DNA of 64,000 nt from Myxococcota bacterium (GCA_028285625.1 JANQOX010000012.1:165517-229516); one strand, 5' to 3'; shown: positions 51,138-58,890, counted from the stretch's first letter. A program made the numbers and translations. The notes: generated from the sequence alone by a model not told the origin.

Positions 51138-51679
51138 TCAGGGCCCCACGTCGAGTGCGCGACCGGCGAGGATCAGCGCGAGGGCACTGGGCGCGTCGAC
51201 GATCTTCCCGTCGTAGGCCATGGCCACGGCCCGGGCGAGCGGCATCGTTTCGACCTCGATCTGCTCGGTGGGCTCGCGGCGAACGGTGCCGGTGTCCGTG
51301 ATCTGCGAACCCACGAACAGATGGAAGCGCTCGTTGCTGATGCCGTCGCTTCCATAGAACGAACCGAGCGGGAGCAGATGCCCCGCGACGAGGCCGGTCT
51401 CCTCTTCGAGTTCGCGGCGGGCGGCCACCGCGGGCGGCTCGCCGTCGAGCCCGCCCGAAGGACACTCGAGCAGCGTCTCGCGAACGGTCCAACGGTACAC
51501 CTGCTCGAGCACGACCTGGCCGTCGTCGAGCACCGGCACCACCATCGCGTAGCCGGGGTGCTGCACGTAGGTGTAGGTGGCGGGCTCACCACCGGGCAGC
51601 AGGATCTCGTCCTGACGCAGCGAAAACCAGCGGCTCTCGAAGACCAGCTTCGTGGCGCGCTGGACCCAGCCCCCATCAT
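51138..51679 (-). CDS. Nudix hydrolase (ADP-ribose pyrophosphatase-like), apparent frameshift near the start
   Basis: The intact part (142 residues from GTG 51566) has the Nudix box GGLDGEPPAVAARRELEEETGL (GX5EX7REUXEEXGU) followed by GSFYGSDGISNERFHLFVG, as in ADP-ribose/NADH-type Nudix enzymes. The usual N-terminal strand region, GWVQRATKLVFESRWFSLRQDEILLPGGEPATYTY, is present upstream in the same frame but has no start codon. A well-placed ATGATG with GGAG (51674-51679) lies one base out of frame at a run of five G. One extra G would join them. A sequencing error or a recent mutation is likely. Confidence 0.75.
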
Positions 51680-51750
51680 GAGGGCTGCTCCGTCCGCCGC
51701 CTCGACCGTCGGCTTCGGTGGCCGAAGGGCCGCCGCTGCCGCGCGAGCGT

Positions 51751-52008
51751 CTATCGCGGACCGCGTCCGCCCTCGCGCTGACGCGCTTCGCTCACGTTGA
51801 GCGGCCTTCCGCCCATTTCGCGGCCGTTCGCCGACAGCGCCGACTGGCCTCCGCCATCGTCCATCTCGACGAAGCCAAAGCCCCGCGAACGTCCGGTCTC
51901 GCGGTCGGTGATGATGGTGACGGACTTCACTTCGCCGAAGCCGCCGAAGAAGTCGCGGATCTCGTCCTCAGTGGCACTCCAGGGGAGGTTGCCAACGTAG
52001 AGCCTCAC
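51751..52008 (-). CDS. RRM-type RNA-binding protein
   Basis: The 85-residue protein is a single RNA recognition motif: RNP2 is LYVGNL (residues 3-8) and RNP1 is RGFGFVEM (about 42-49), both intact, with a basic Gly/Arg tail (EARQREGGRGPR). Bacterial RRM proteins of this type are cold- or stress-responsive RNA chaperones. GTG start with GAGGAG nine bases upstream. The roughly 200 bases before it, to the GNAT gene end, form a long leader with no ORF that I can support. Confidence 0.94.
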   Translation of the reverse strand: MRLYVGNLPWSATEDEIRDFFGGFGEVKSVTIITDRETGRSRGFGFVEMDDGGGQSALSANGREMGGRPLNVSEARQREGGRGPR

Positions 52009-52187
52009 AGGCTGCTCCTCGGAAAAGGCGGGGGTACGCCTCGCGGTCGTGAGCCGGGACGGACCCGACTCGGGGTTGAAGCCCGAATCTTACCCTGGGT
52101 TTTACCCGGATGCCGCCACCCCACCTGCCAGCTCTTTGCGACGGGGATGCGGCGGGGGGCCCCGCGGGCCCTGACTCGGGGTCCGGG

Positions 52188-52213
52188 CTCGGTCGGGTCG
52201 ACCGGTGACCGAG
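52188..52213 (-). terminator. Hairpin directly after the GNAT gene, terminator-like
   Basis: The arms CTCGGTC (52188-52194) and GACCGAG (52207-52213) are perfectly complementary around a 12-base loop that itself contains GGTCGACC. The hairpin begins eight bases after the GNAT stop on the minus strand. There is no run of T after it, so it would be a weak or Rho-assisted terminator, or an mRNA-stabilising stem. Confidence 0.35.
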
Positions 52214-52220
52214 GGTCGGC

Positions 52221-52709
52221 CTACGTCTGCGCAAGGCGTGGTCGCGAAGGAACCGGCCCCTCCCAGCGCATCTGGTGGTGGGTGTCGGTCTCCCCCACGA
52301 CCCGAAAGCCCATCCGTTCGTAGAGGGCTCGAGCCGGGTTGCCTCGGAGCACGCGCAGGCGTACGGGTCGAGGATCGGCCCGGGCGAGCAGGTCCCACAC
52401 GAGCAGCCCGCCGAGCCCCGCGCCCTGTGCTTCGGGGAGAAGCCAGAGCCGAACCAGCTCCAGCTGGTCGCCGTGGTCGCGCACCCATCGGCAGCCCACC
52501 GGTCGTCCATCGCGCTCGACGACTTCGTGCGTGGTCGCGTCGGTGGTCTCGAAGAAGCGCTTGCGCTGGGCCGCATCGTCCCAGGGCCCGTGAACACGCT
52601 CGACGTGCGGACGCATGGCCGCCACGTGAATGCGCCGGAGCAGTTCCAGGTCCTCGGGCCCCGCCCGGCGGACCTGCACGCACGGTGCCAGAACCCGCGC
52701 CGCGTTCAC
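52221..52709 (-). CDS. GNAT-family N-acetyltransferase
   Basis: The 162-residue protein has the acetyl-CoA motif in RLWLLPEAQGAGLGGLLVWDLLARA (about 103-127, QGAGLG) and the end RGNPARALYERMGFRVVGETDTHHQMRW, typical of GNAT enzymes. The N-terminal VQVRRAGPEDLELLRRIHVAAMRP is also typical. GTG 52709 is chosen because GGAG lies seven bases upstream; an ATG a few bases earlier only opens a six-codon frame. Substrate unknown. Confidence 0.9.
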   Translation of the reverse strand: MNAARVLAPCVQVRRAGPEDLELLRRIHVAAMRPHVERVHGPWDDAAQRKRFFETTDATTHEVVERDGRPVGCRWVRDHGDQLELVRLWLLPEAQGAGLGGLLVWDLLARADPRPVRLRVLRGNPARALYERMGFRVVGETDTHHQMRWEGPVPSRPRLAQT

Positions 52710-52744
52710 GAGCGCTCCGCCATGATCCCCTCGAGTTGGGCGCC

Positions 52745-53872
52745 TCACGCCCCGCGCCGCGTGACCTGGCGAACGTGCCAGGTGTCCTGCTTCGTGCGGT
52801 TGTGCCAGGCGCCCTCCGCTTCGAAGCCCGCATCGTGCAGCACCGCGTCGAACGCCTCGGCGCGCCAGTAGTGGAACCAGCGAGGCCGGCCGAGGCGACT
52901 CGACTCCCACGCACTCCCGCGCCCGTCCTTCACGCTCAAATGAAGCGGACAACCCGGCCGGAGAACGCGATGGATCTCTGCGAGCGCCTCGCGAACGCCG
53001 TGGGGATCGAGGTGCAACAGGCAGGCGTTCGCCCAGACACCCTCGGCGCAGCCGTCCTCGAACGGCAGCCTGCGGAGGTCTGCCTGGACGCGCGAGCCGG
53101 GCCAGTCGTCGAGCCCGGCGCGCAGCATGCCGAGGGAGAGGTCTGCGGTGACCGCCCGGAGACCGCGCGCGCGAAACTCGGCTGCGTCGAAACCCGGTCC
53201 GCCGCCGAGGTCGAGCACCAGGCCACCGGGTGCCACGCGCTCGGCGAAGCGAGCCGCCCAGGGCGACGTCGCGGTGCGATCGCGCACGCGATCGCGAAAG
53301 CGTTCGGCGGCGACGTCGTACGTGGCGTGTGTGGTCGCCACCCGGTCGCCGCTCCCGCGAAGTGCCCGAACCCCGAGCGCGCCCAGGCCGGCCAGCAGGA
53401 ACAGCGAGGCCAACGCTACCAGGGCGAACTTCGGCCCAGCGGCGAAGGCGGCGAGCGCGGCGGCGCCCTCGCTCGGGCCGTGCTCGAGTTGCCGGATCAA
53501 CGCCAGGTTCTCGGCGGCATCGAGCGGGGCCGCGAGCAGGACCGCCAGCGAAAGCGGTGCGCCGACGGACCAGAACCTGCCGCCCAGGCGGTCGCCGAGC
53601 GCCCGGCACGCCAGCGACAGGAACGCCGGATACGCGAGCAGATAGAGCATGTCGATGCCCTGGATGAGCATCGCCTTCTCGCGCGCCACGGAATCCCAGC
53701 TTGCGAGAATGGCGCCGGCGGTCGCCGCATCGCGCGCGAACTCGTAGGACACGATGCCCTGGGGCGCGGCGGCCGTCACCAGCGGCGCGCCCAGCGCGCC
53801 GAGCCATGCAGAGAGCACCGCGACGAGCGCGCCCAGCGCCAGCAGGGCCACGCCGCGCAGGCCGCGCGTCAC
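52745..53872 (-). CDS. Membrane domain-methyltransferase fusion
   Basis: The 375-residue protein has an N-terminal membrane region of about four to five helices (residues 5-30, 70-85, 95-125, 145-175), then a class I SAM-dependent methyltransferase domain (about 190-375). The SAM-binding motif VLDLGGGPGFD and the later ADLSLGMLRAGL and LRRLPFEDGCAEGVWANACLLHLD segments are clear. GTG start four bases after the selenoprotein stop. Membrane anchoring suggests a hydrophobic or lipid substrate; not known. Confidence 0.82.
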   Translation of the reverse strand: MTRGLRGVALLALGALVAVLSAWLGALGAPLVTAAAPQGIVSYEFARDAATAGAILASWDSVAREKAMLIQGIDMLYLLAYPAFLSLACRALGDRLGGRFWSVGAPLSLAVLLAAPLDAAENLALIRQLEHGPSEGAAALAAFAAGPKFALVALASLFLLAGLGALGVRALRGSGDRVATTHATYDVAAERFRDRVRDRTATSPWAARFAERVAPGGLVLDLGGGPGFDAAEFRARGLRAVTADLSLGMLRAGLDDWPGSRVQADLRRLPFEDGCAEGVWANACLLHLDPHGVREALAEIHRVLRPGCPLHLSVKDGRGSAWESSRLGRPRWFHYWRAEAFDAVLHDAGFEAEGAWHNRTKQDTWHVRQVTRRGA

Positions 53873-53876
53873 CGGG

Positions 53877-54101
53877 TCAGGCCCCGTCGCGCAGGGCGGA
53901 GACCACCTCCGTGTCCTCCGGGTACCGCCCCTCGGCATGCTTCGAGAAGACGAGGCGTCCGTCGGCGACCACGTCGAAGACGCCGTCGGTTCCCTTGATC
54001 AGCTCGGCATCGATCCCGAGCTCCTGCTTCAGCTTGTCCGCCAGACCGGCGGCACGCGGCAGGTAATTTCAACGAACGCAGTAGGTGATCGAGACCTTCA
54101 T
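53877..54101 (-). CDS. SelW/Rdx-family selenoprotein with in-frame UGA (Sec11)
   Basis: Read from ATG 54101 the frame encodes 74 residues with one in-frame TGA at 54069-54071, codon 11. Reading that codon as selenocysteine gives MKVSITYCVRU then NYLPRAAGLADKLKQELGID, the SelW/SelT-type thioredoxin-fold redox motif C8-x-x-U11. The rest, GTDGVFDVVADGRLVFSKHAEG and RYPEDTEVVSALRDGA, fits Rdx proteins. A SECIS-like hairpin lies just downstream (54038-54053) with apical loop GGUCU, as in E. coli fdhF. ATG has AGGAGA upstream. A simple nonsense mutation is unlikely because the stop falls exactly at the usual Sec/Cys site. Standard callers would miss it. Confidence 0.85.
54038..54071 (-). promoter_or_regulatory. 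Bacterial SECIS-like element of the selW-type gene
   Basis: Directly after the UGA (54069-54071) the mRNA can fold GCCGCC-GGUCU-GGCGG: five G-C pairs closing a five-base loop. The loop is about 25-29 bases after the U of UGA, against about 22-26 for the GGUCU loop of E. coli fdhF, and within the range known for bacterial SECIS elements. The loop G and U are the SelB contacts in fdhF. Confidence 0.75.
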
Positions 54102-54167
54102 GCCTGTTCTCCTGAGGATGCCGGGTGGAGCGCGCCCGGACGCCCGCGTCGGCACCGCCGGAGGGTA

Positions 54168-54590
54168 TCAGCTCGTGGGCCGCGAGAGCACCATCTGGGT
54201 GCAGCGGAACAGCGCCGTCAGGCGGTCGTTGGCCTCGTCGCGAACCTCGACGTCCCAGACGTGGGTGGTGCGGCCCGTGTGGACCGGCCAGGCGCGGCCC
54301 TTGATCGCACCGCCCTCGCGCACGGTGCCCACGAAGTTCGTCTTGATCTCGACGGTCGTGAACGACTGATCCGGACCCAGGTGCTCGCCGATCCCGGCGG
54401 CGCACAGCCAGTCGGCCAGCGTGATCACGACCGGGGCCCACAGGAACCCCGTGCCCGCCACCAGCTCGTGGGTCACGTCGCAACGCCCGCGGACTTCGTC
54501 CTTGGTGCAGTGAAGCACCTCGATGCCCACGATGCCCGGGTGCCGGTCCCGGGCGAACTCGTTCAGTCCCGCGACGCGCTCGTCGCTCAT
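54168..54590 (-). CDS. PaaI-like hotdog thioesterase
   Basis: The 140-residue hotdog protein has the thioesterase-type segments RHPGIVGIEVLHCTKDEVRGRCDVTHELVAGTGFLWAPVVITLADWLCAAGI and FTTVEIKTNFVGTVREGG, as in PaaI/YbaW-type acyl-CoA thioesterases. It likely hydrolyses an acyl- or aryl-CoA. The stop lies 66 bases before the selenoprotein start on the same strand and its ATG is four bases after the SnoaL-like stop, so these genes may share a transcript. Confidence 0.87.
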   Translation of the reverse strand: MSDERVAGLNEFARDRHPGIVGIEVLHCTKDEVRGRCDVTHELVAGTGFLWAPVVITLADWLCAAGIGEHLGPDQSFTTVEIKTNFVGTVREGGAIKGRAWPVHTGRTTHVWDVEVRDEANDRLTALFRCTQMVLSRPTS

Positions 54591-54594
54591 CGGC

Positions 54595-55044
54595 CTAGGT
54601 CGAACTCCAGAAGGCCACGTTCGCCTGGGCATCGCGAGGCAACGAGACCGCGTGCGTGATGAGGCCGTCCTCGATGGTGAGCAGGACCACCACCTCGGTG
54701 TCCAGCTCGCGGGTGCCGCTGCGCGCACGTGTCCGGTAGCGGACCGCGGCGCCGGTCGGGCTCTCGTAGATCTCGAGCAGGTCGAGCGTCAGCTCTTCGG
54801 CCAATTCGCCGGCCTTGAGCAGGTAGTCGAACACGCCATCGGGACCGTGGGACAGCCGCGGCAGCGACCCGCCCGAGGGAGCCTCCCAACGCACGTCCTC
54901 GGCCAGAAGCTCGTGGATCGCCGAGGCGTCGCTGAGCGAGATCGCGTCCCACAGCCGCTTGGCCAGCGCCGCGTTGTGCGCGCGAACGCGCGCCTCGGTG
55001 GGCTCGGGGATGGAAGGCTGCGATTCGGAGGGTTGCATGGTCAT
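54595..55044 (-). CDS. SnoaL-like (NTF2-fold) protein
   Basis: The 149-residue protein has the NTF2-like pattern: AKRLWDAISLSDASAIHELLAEDVRWEAPSGG near 26-56, GVFDYLLKAGELAEELTLDLLEIYE, YRTRARSGTRELDTEVVVLLTIEDGLI and a C-terminal strand. This fold covers polyketide cyclases, isomerases and binding proteins; no catalytic residues can be assigned. ATG 55044 (MTMQPSES) is chosen; ATG 55038 and a longer form are possible. The 89-bp spacer upstream has no gene. Confidence 0.8.
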   Translation of the reverse strand: MTMQPSESQPSIPEPTEARVRAHNAALAKRLWDAISLSDASAIHELLAEDVRWEAPSGGSLPRLSHGPDGVFDYLLKAGELAEELTLDLLEIYESPTGAAVRYRTRARSGTRELDTEVVVLLTIEDGLITHAVSLPRDAQANVAFWSST

Positions 55045-55133
55045 CTCGCCAGGCGCCCACCTTATCATCTGGGCGGCTCTTTCCATCGGGCGAAACGCGT
55101 AGGGGGGGGGCGGGTTGGCCTCGGAGCGCCGTA

Positions 55134-56087
55134 TCAGGGGCGCTCGAGCTGCCTGAGGATCGATCCCGAGTCGAAATAGACCCGTTCGCAGACCAGGTCG
55201 GCGCCCTCGAATACGAACAGCGCCGCCATGCGCACGCGAAACGCCCGCCCCGTCGGTGCCAGGTCGCCCAGGGGCCCGAGGTGGGTCCCGAGCAGGTCGA
55301 ACTCCGCGAGCACCGCATCATCGGCGTGATGGAGCGCGTGCAGTTCGTTGCGCTGGTCCGGGAACGCCCCGCGGCTCTGCTGAAAGTAGGCGCGTACCTC
55401 CTCCTCCCCGTCGTGGACGCGACCCGTACCGACCAGCTCGTAGCGGGGGTGTGCGAACGTCGCGATCACGTCGTCGAAGTCGTGGACGTTCTCGGCCTGC
55501 ATGTGGCGGCGCACCAGCGCCTCGCGATGTTCGCGGAGCGCGGCGCCCGAAAGGGCAGGCACAGGCGGTTCGGCCCCCAACCACTGCTCGAACTCGATCT
55601 CGTCTTCGAGGGGTGTGCCGTCTTCTGCGCGCGTGGGAATCGACGGCTTGAGCCCGCGCGAAACTTCGAGCGCGCCCGCATGGACCGCACGCACCCGCAT
55701 GCCGCGCGCCGAGTAGAACGCGCAGGCCCCGGTGTTGTCGTTGGTCGTGACGAGCCAGATCCGGTGACAGCCCGCGTCACGCGCCACTCGCACGGCCCCG
55801 TCCAGCAGCGAAGAACCCACGCCGGTTCGCGGGGCCAGCGACTGGATCGTCACCACCTCGAGCGCGCCGTCCTGCACGTGGTACGTGAGCAGTCCAACGC
55901 GTTCGCCGTCGCGCTCGCCCACCAATCCGGGCAGCTGATCGGCACGGTGGACACGCCCTCGCGAAACGACGTCCACGGCTCCCCACACGGACGCGATGGA
56001 CTCCGCGACCCAGGCGTCGTCACGCGGCGCGCGCGGTCGCAGCCGACACGCGCTCGGTGCAGCGTCCGTCGAATCAGTCCGGGTCAT
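55134..56087 (-). CDS. GNAT acetyltransferase fused to a SnoaL-like domain
   Basis: The 317-residue protein joins two domains. Residues about 20-150 are GNAT: VVTIQSLAPRTGVGSSLLDGAVRVARDAGCHRIWLVTTNDNTGACAFYSARGMR, with the acetyl-CoA loop TGVGSS. Residues about 185-317 are an NTF2/SnoaL fold: REALVRRHMQAENVHDFDDVIATFAHPRYELVGTGRVHDG and FDLLGTHLGPLGDLAPTGRAFRVRMAALFVFEGADLVCERVYFD. The ATG has GGAG upstream; GTG 56096 would add three residues. It overlaps the DUF2721 gene by 14 nt. Function not predictable. Confidence 0.85.
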   Translation of the reverse strand: MTRTDSTDAAPSACRLRPRAPRDDAWVAESIASVWGAVDVVSRGRVHRADQLPGLVGERDGERVGLLTYHVQDGALEVVTIQSLAPRTGVGSSLLDGAVRVARDAGCHRIWLVTTNDNTGACAFYSARGMRVRAVHAGALEVSRGLKPSIPTRAEDGTPLEDEIEFEQWLGAEPPVPALSGAALREHREALVRRHMQAENVHDFDDVIATFAHPRYELVGTGRVHDGEEEVRAYFQQSRGAFPDQRNELHALHHADDAVLAEFDLLGTHLGPLGDLAPTGRAFRVRMAALFVFEGADLVCERVYFDSGSILRQLERP

Positions 56088-56499
56088 GGCTCGCACTCCG
56101 CTCGGCGATCTCGTCGGCGTGCGCCTCGATCACGCGCAGCGACACCGCCGACTCGCGAGCGAGCACGCTCGTCGCCACCACCACGCCGGTCACGCCCGCC
56201 CCGAGCAGCACCCACGACGCGGCGTGGACGGCATCGCTCCACCAGGCGGTCATGGCGGCCACCAGTCCGCTGGTGGCGAGCAGGGCCGCCGCGACGTAGA
56301 GCCAGACCAACGCCGTGCGCAGGCGGCGCGCGCGTTCGACCACGTGCCGCGCACAGGCGGCCGCGCCCGCATCGGCTGCGTGCAGCAGCACGTGGATCTC
56401 CGCGTGGATCGCCTCGTAGCGCGCCGCGGTCGAAACCAGCAGCAGCCCCACGCCGGGGAGGATCAGCAGCGGTGTGACCCACGAAGCGATGTCGGGCAT
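56074..56499 (-). CDS. DUF2721-like membrane protein
   Basis: The 141-residue protein has three hydrophobic helices (about 6-25, 60-82 and 90-112) and the DUF2721 layout: SWVTPLLILPGVGLLLVSTAARYEAIHAEIHVLL, then an arginine-rich linker (ARHVVERARRLRTALVWLYVAAALLATSGLVAAM). Function unknown. It ends inside the start region of the GNAT-SnoaL gene, suggesting cotranscription. Confidence 0.75.
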   Translation of the reverse strand: MPDIASWVTPLLILPGVGLLLVSTAARYEAIHAEIHVLLHAADAGAAACARHVVERARRLRTALVWLYVAAALLATSGLVAAMTAWWSDAVHAASWVLLGAGVTGVVVATSVLARESAVSLRVIEAHADEIAERSASHDPD

Positions 56500-56530
56500 G
56501 GCGCGAGGGTAGCTGGCTGCGGTGGCCGCC

Positions 56531-56590
56531 GGTCAGCCGCCCAAGGGGCCGGTCCGCCGCCCAAGGCGGCCGGTCAGCCGCCCGAGGGCG
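56531..56590. repeat. Three tandem copies of a 20-21 bp G+C-rich unit
   Basis: Units GGTCAGCCGCCCAAGGGGCC (56531-56550), a 21-bp GGTCCGCCGCCCAAGGCGGCC copy (56551-56571) and GGTCAGCCGCCCGAGGGCGG (56572-56591). The second can fold CCGCC-CAA-GGCGG. The third copy covers the end of the GFA gene, whose stop is at 56574. It may be a terminator-like cluster after that gene, or replication slippage. Confidence 0.6.
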
Positions 56591-56993
56591 GGGCGCCCTC
56601 GAATTGGGGAAGGTCGTCCAGGATCTCCTCCCACGGCGCGAGCTCGGCGGTGTACTCGTGCAGCACCGGCCGCACGCCGGGATCGTCGTCCAGGCACGAG
56701 GCCGCGATGGGGAACCCCACGTCGTTCGTGTCGGGCTCGCCCAGGTAGGTGCCGCAGCTTCCGCAGAAGCAGCGCACCAGATCATGCGGCGGGTCGGGCA
56801 CGTAGCGCACCACGCGGTCGGCACCGCTCACCCATCGGAAGTGCTCGGCCCGGATTGCCAGGTTGGCGCGTCCTCCCACTTTCCGGCAGCGCGTGCAGTG
56901 GCAGTAGGTGAGCCAGAGCGGCGGCCCGATGATCTCGAACCGAACCGCGCCGCACAGGCAGCTGCCGTGGATCGGATCCTGCGGTGTCGTCAT
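56574..56993 (-). CDS. GFA-family zinc-binding protein
   Basis: The 139-residue protein has the Gfa/CENP-V-type cysteine pattern: SCLCGAVRFEI near 11-21, TYCHCTRCRKVGG near 29-41 and CFCGSCGTYLGE near 74-85. These bind two zinc ions. The family includes enzymes once described as glutathione-dependent formaldehyde-activating, but most members are of unknown function. ATG has GGAGGG upstream. The C-terminal residues are encoded in a repeated DNA unit. Confidence 0.9.
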   Translation of the reverse strand: MTTPQDPIHGSCLCGAVRFEIIGPPLWLTYCHCTRCRKVGGRANLAIRAEHFRWVSGADRVVRYVPDPPHDLVRCFCGSCGTYLGEPDTNDVGFPIAASCLDDDPGVRPVLHEYTAELAPWEEILDDLPQFEGAPPSGG

Positions 56994-57042
56994 GGCGAAC
57001 CCTCCGGCGGCGGGGTGCCTCGCGCGCCCGGGCCTGCCCGTT

Positions 57043-57504
57043 TCACGCCGCCCAACCGGCGAAGGCCCGCGCGCGATCGCAGAAGGCGGCGACGGCGTCC
57101 GGGTCGGGCGGATCGCCGCGCTCGAACATCGCGACCTGAAGGAACGGTCCGGGCTTGTCGGACACGGCGCCCTGCTGCGATGCCCAGGCCGGTTGCACCA
57201 CGAAGTGGATGTGTCCGGGCTCGAAACCCATGTGCGACCACAGACACACGTAGACCTGATCGGCACGGGCCAGGGTGCGAACGCAGTCGGAAGCCCGCTG
57301 GAGCAGGGGTCCGAGTTCGCGCGACTCGGACTCGGTGAGGTCCGCCACCGCCAGGCAATGGCGCCGCGGCTTCACGAGCAGCGTGCCGACCCCGAGTGGG
57401 CCCACGCAGTGTTCGACGACCCAGTGGTCCGTCGCGTGGACGGAGCCCCCAGGGAGAGGTCTCACGCCGGCACTGAGATCACACGCGAGGCAGCCCGGCT
57501 CCAT
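57043..57504 (-). CDS. HIT-family protein
   Basis: The 153-residue protein starts with CLACDL (zinc-type CxxC near 5-8), has VKPRRHCLAVADLTESES in the HIT core and the active-site GHIHFVVQPAW (H-x-H, near 105-115). The third His of HxHxH is replaced (HIHFV), so catalysis may differ from classical HIT hydrolases. ATG follows no clear ribosome site. It is 49 bases upstream of the GFA gene on the same strand. Confidence 0.85.
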   Translation of the reverse strand: MEPGCLACDLSAGVRPLPGGSVHATDHWVVEHCVGPLGVGTLLVKPRRHCLAVADLTESESRELGPLLQRASDCVRTLARADQVYVCLWSHMGFEPGHIHFVVQPAWASQQGAVSDKPGPFLQVAMFERGDPPDPDAVAAFCDRARAFAGWAA

Positions 57505-57545
57505 GGCGAGAGCCTATCACCGTCGGCCCGGCGCCTGGCGGGCCC

Positions 57546-57731
57546 TCAGCTCTCCGGGAGACGGAGCACCAAGGTGGCGCCGACGGTCGTGGCCTCGAGG
57601 TTGCGCCACTCGGCCAGGAGGCGGCAGCGCGTCACTTGGGCGCTTCCGGGCGACCCCATGCGAATGCGAAGCTCGCCTCGCGAACTCTCGTTCAGACGTC
57701 GGATGATGGCGGGCCAATCACGGCGGGACAC
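57546..57731 (-). CDS. Small hypothetical protein, doubtful
   Basis: The frame from GTG 57731 gives 61 residues, including RRDWPAIIRRLNESSRGELRIRMG and LLAEWRNLEATTVGATLVLRLPES. The pattern looks protein-like (amphipathic helix, then strands), while upstream codons in the same frame look random. No family is recognised and no ribosome-binding site is clear. It may be noncoding. Confidence 0.3.
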   Translation of the reverse strand: MSRRDWPAIIRRLNESSRGELRIRMGSPGSAQVTRCRLLAEWRNLEATTVGATLVLRLPES

Positions 57732-57896
57732 GGGCTGAAACCTCTCGACGAGCCGATGGAAGCTAACAACCCGGAGCCCGAAAGCACGCGAAGAGCAGCA
57801 ACCCGACCGGGTCCTGGCCTCCGGATCAGGGGAAGGCACACGGGCGTCGCCGCCCTGATATAGTGGCTGCCCCCGCGCTGCCAGGAGCCCCCCGGG

Positions 57897-58871
57897 TTGC
57901 TCGCCGACACACTCATCACGATCACCGGCCTGGCCCTTCTCGTGGTGGGTGGCGAGGTGATGGTTCGGGGCGCCGGCTCGCTCGCACAGCGCGTCGGCGT
58001 TTCTCCGCTGGCGATCGGCCTCACGGTCGTGGCCTTCGGAACCAGCGCTCCTGAACTAGCGGTCAACGTGACGGCCGCGTGGCGGGGAAACCCCGCGATG
58101 TCCTTCGGGAACATCTTCGGGTCGAACATGGCCAACATCGGCCTGATCGTCGCGCTGACCGCGATGGTGCAACCGCTTCACATCCGGAACGTGATCATCC
58201 GCCGCGAAGTGCCGATGATGATCCTGGCCACCGCGGTCGCCGCGGTCCTGGGTCTCGACGCGCTGATCAGCGACGGCCCCTCGGTGTACGGCCGCGGCGA
58301 CGGCGTCGTATTGCTGCTGCTGTTCACCGTCTTCATCTACTACACGATCAACGACGTTCTCGAACAGCGTGCGCGCTCGGGCGGCGACGACGACGAGCTC
58401 GATCCCGGCGTCACCTCGTACGGGGTTCCGCTCAGCCTCGTGCTGACGTTCGTCGGCATCATCGGCCTCGTGATCGGAGCGCGCATCACCGTGTACGGGG
58501 CGGTGGAGCTCGCGCGCGGCTTCGGCGTGTCCGAGGCGGTGATCGGTCTCACGGTGGTGGCGGTGGGCACGAGCCTCCCCGAACTCACCGCATCGATCAT
58601 GGCGACGATCCGCGGCCAGATGGACCTCGCCATCGGCAACGCCGTGGGCTCGAACGTGTTCAACCTGCTGCTCGTGCTGGGGACGAGCGCGACGATCCGT
58701 CCCGTCCCGATCCCGGAGGGCGGAGGCGCCGACGTCGCGGTCACGGTGCTCCTGTCCGTGATGCTCTGGGTGGCCTCGATCACGTCCTATCGGACGATCA
58801 TCCGCGCCGAGGCCTTCGTCTTGTTGGCGATCTACCTGAGCTATCTGGGCCAGCGCGCCTTCCTCACCTGA
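57897..58871 (+). CDS. Sodium/calcium antiporter (YrbG/CaCA family)
   Basis: The 324-residue membrane protein has about ten helices in two inverted repeats, each with the alpha-repeat motifs: VAFGTSAPELAVN and GNIFGSNMANI in the first, VAVGTSLPELTAS and GNAVGSNVFN in the second. These acidic-Ser-Asn residues bind the cation. It exchanges Na+ or H+ for Ca2+ across the inner membrane. The TTG start has AGGAG nine bases upstream. A TATAGT hexamer about 40 bases upstream is a possible -10. Confidence 0.93.
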   Translation: MLADTLITITGLALLVVGGEVMVRGAGSLAQRVGVSPLAIGLTVVAFGTSAPELAVNVTAAWRGNPAMSFGNIFGSNMANIGLIVALTAMVQPLHIRNVIIRREVPMMILATAVAAVLGLDALISDGPSVYGRGDGVVLLLLFTVFIYYTINDVLEQRARSGGDDDELDPGVTSYGVPLSLVLTFVGIIGLVIGARITVYGAVELARGFGVSEAVIGLTVVAVGTSLPELTASIMATIRGQMDLAIGNAVGSNVFNLLLVLGTSATIRPVPIPEGGGADVAVTVLLSVMLWVASITSYRTIIRAEAFVLLAIYLSYLGQRAFLT

Positions 58872-58890
58872 CCGGTCACGGAGCAGACCG

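Noticed and set aside
53877..54101. The TGA at codon 11 as a simple nonsense mutation (pseudogene)
   Set aside because: It falls at the redox Sec/Cys position of a family known for Sec, a SECIS-like loop follows at the right distance, and the rest of the frame is undamaged.
56531..56591. The three tandem units as a CRISPR array
   Set aside because: The units are contiguous with no spacers and overlap a coding end.
57636..57863. 75-residue plus-strand frame before the antiporter gene
   Set aside because: Its composition looks random, it overlaps the doubtful minus-strand small ORF, and it has no ribosome-binding site or recognised domain.
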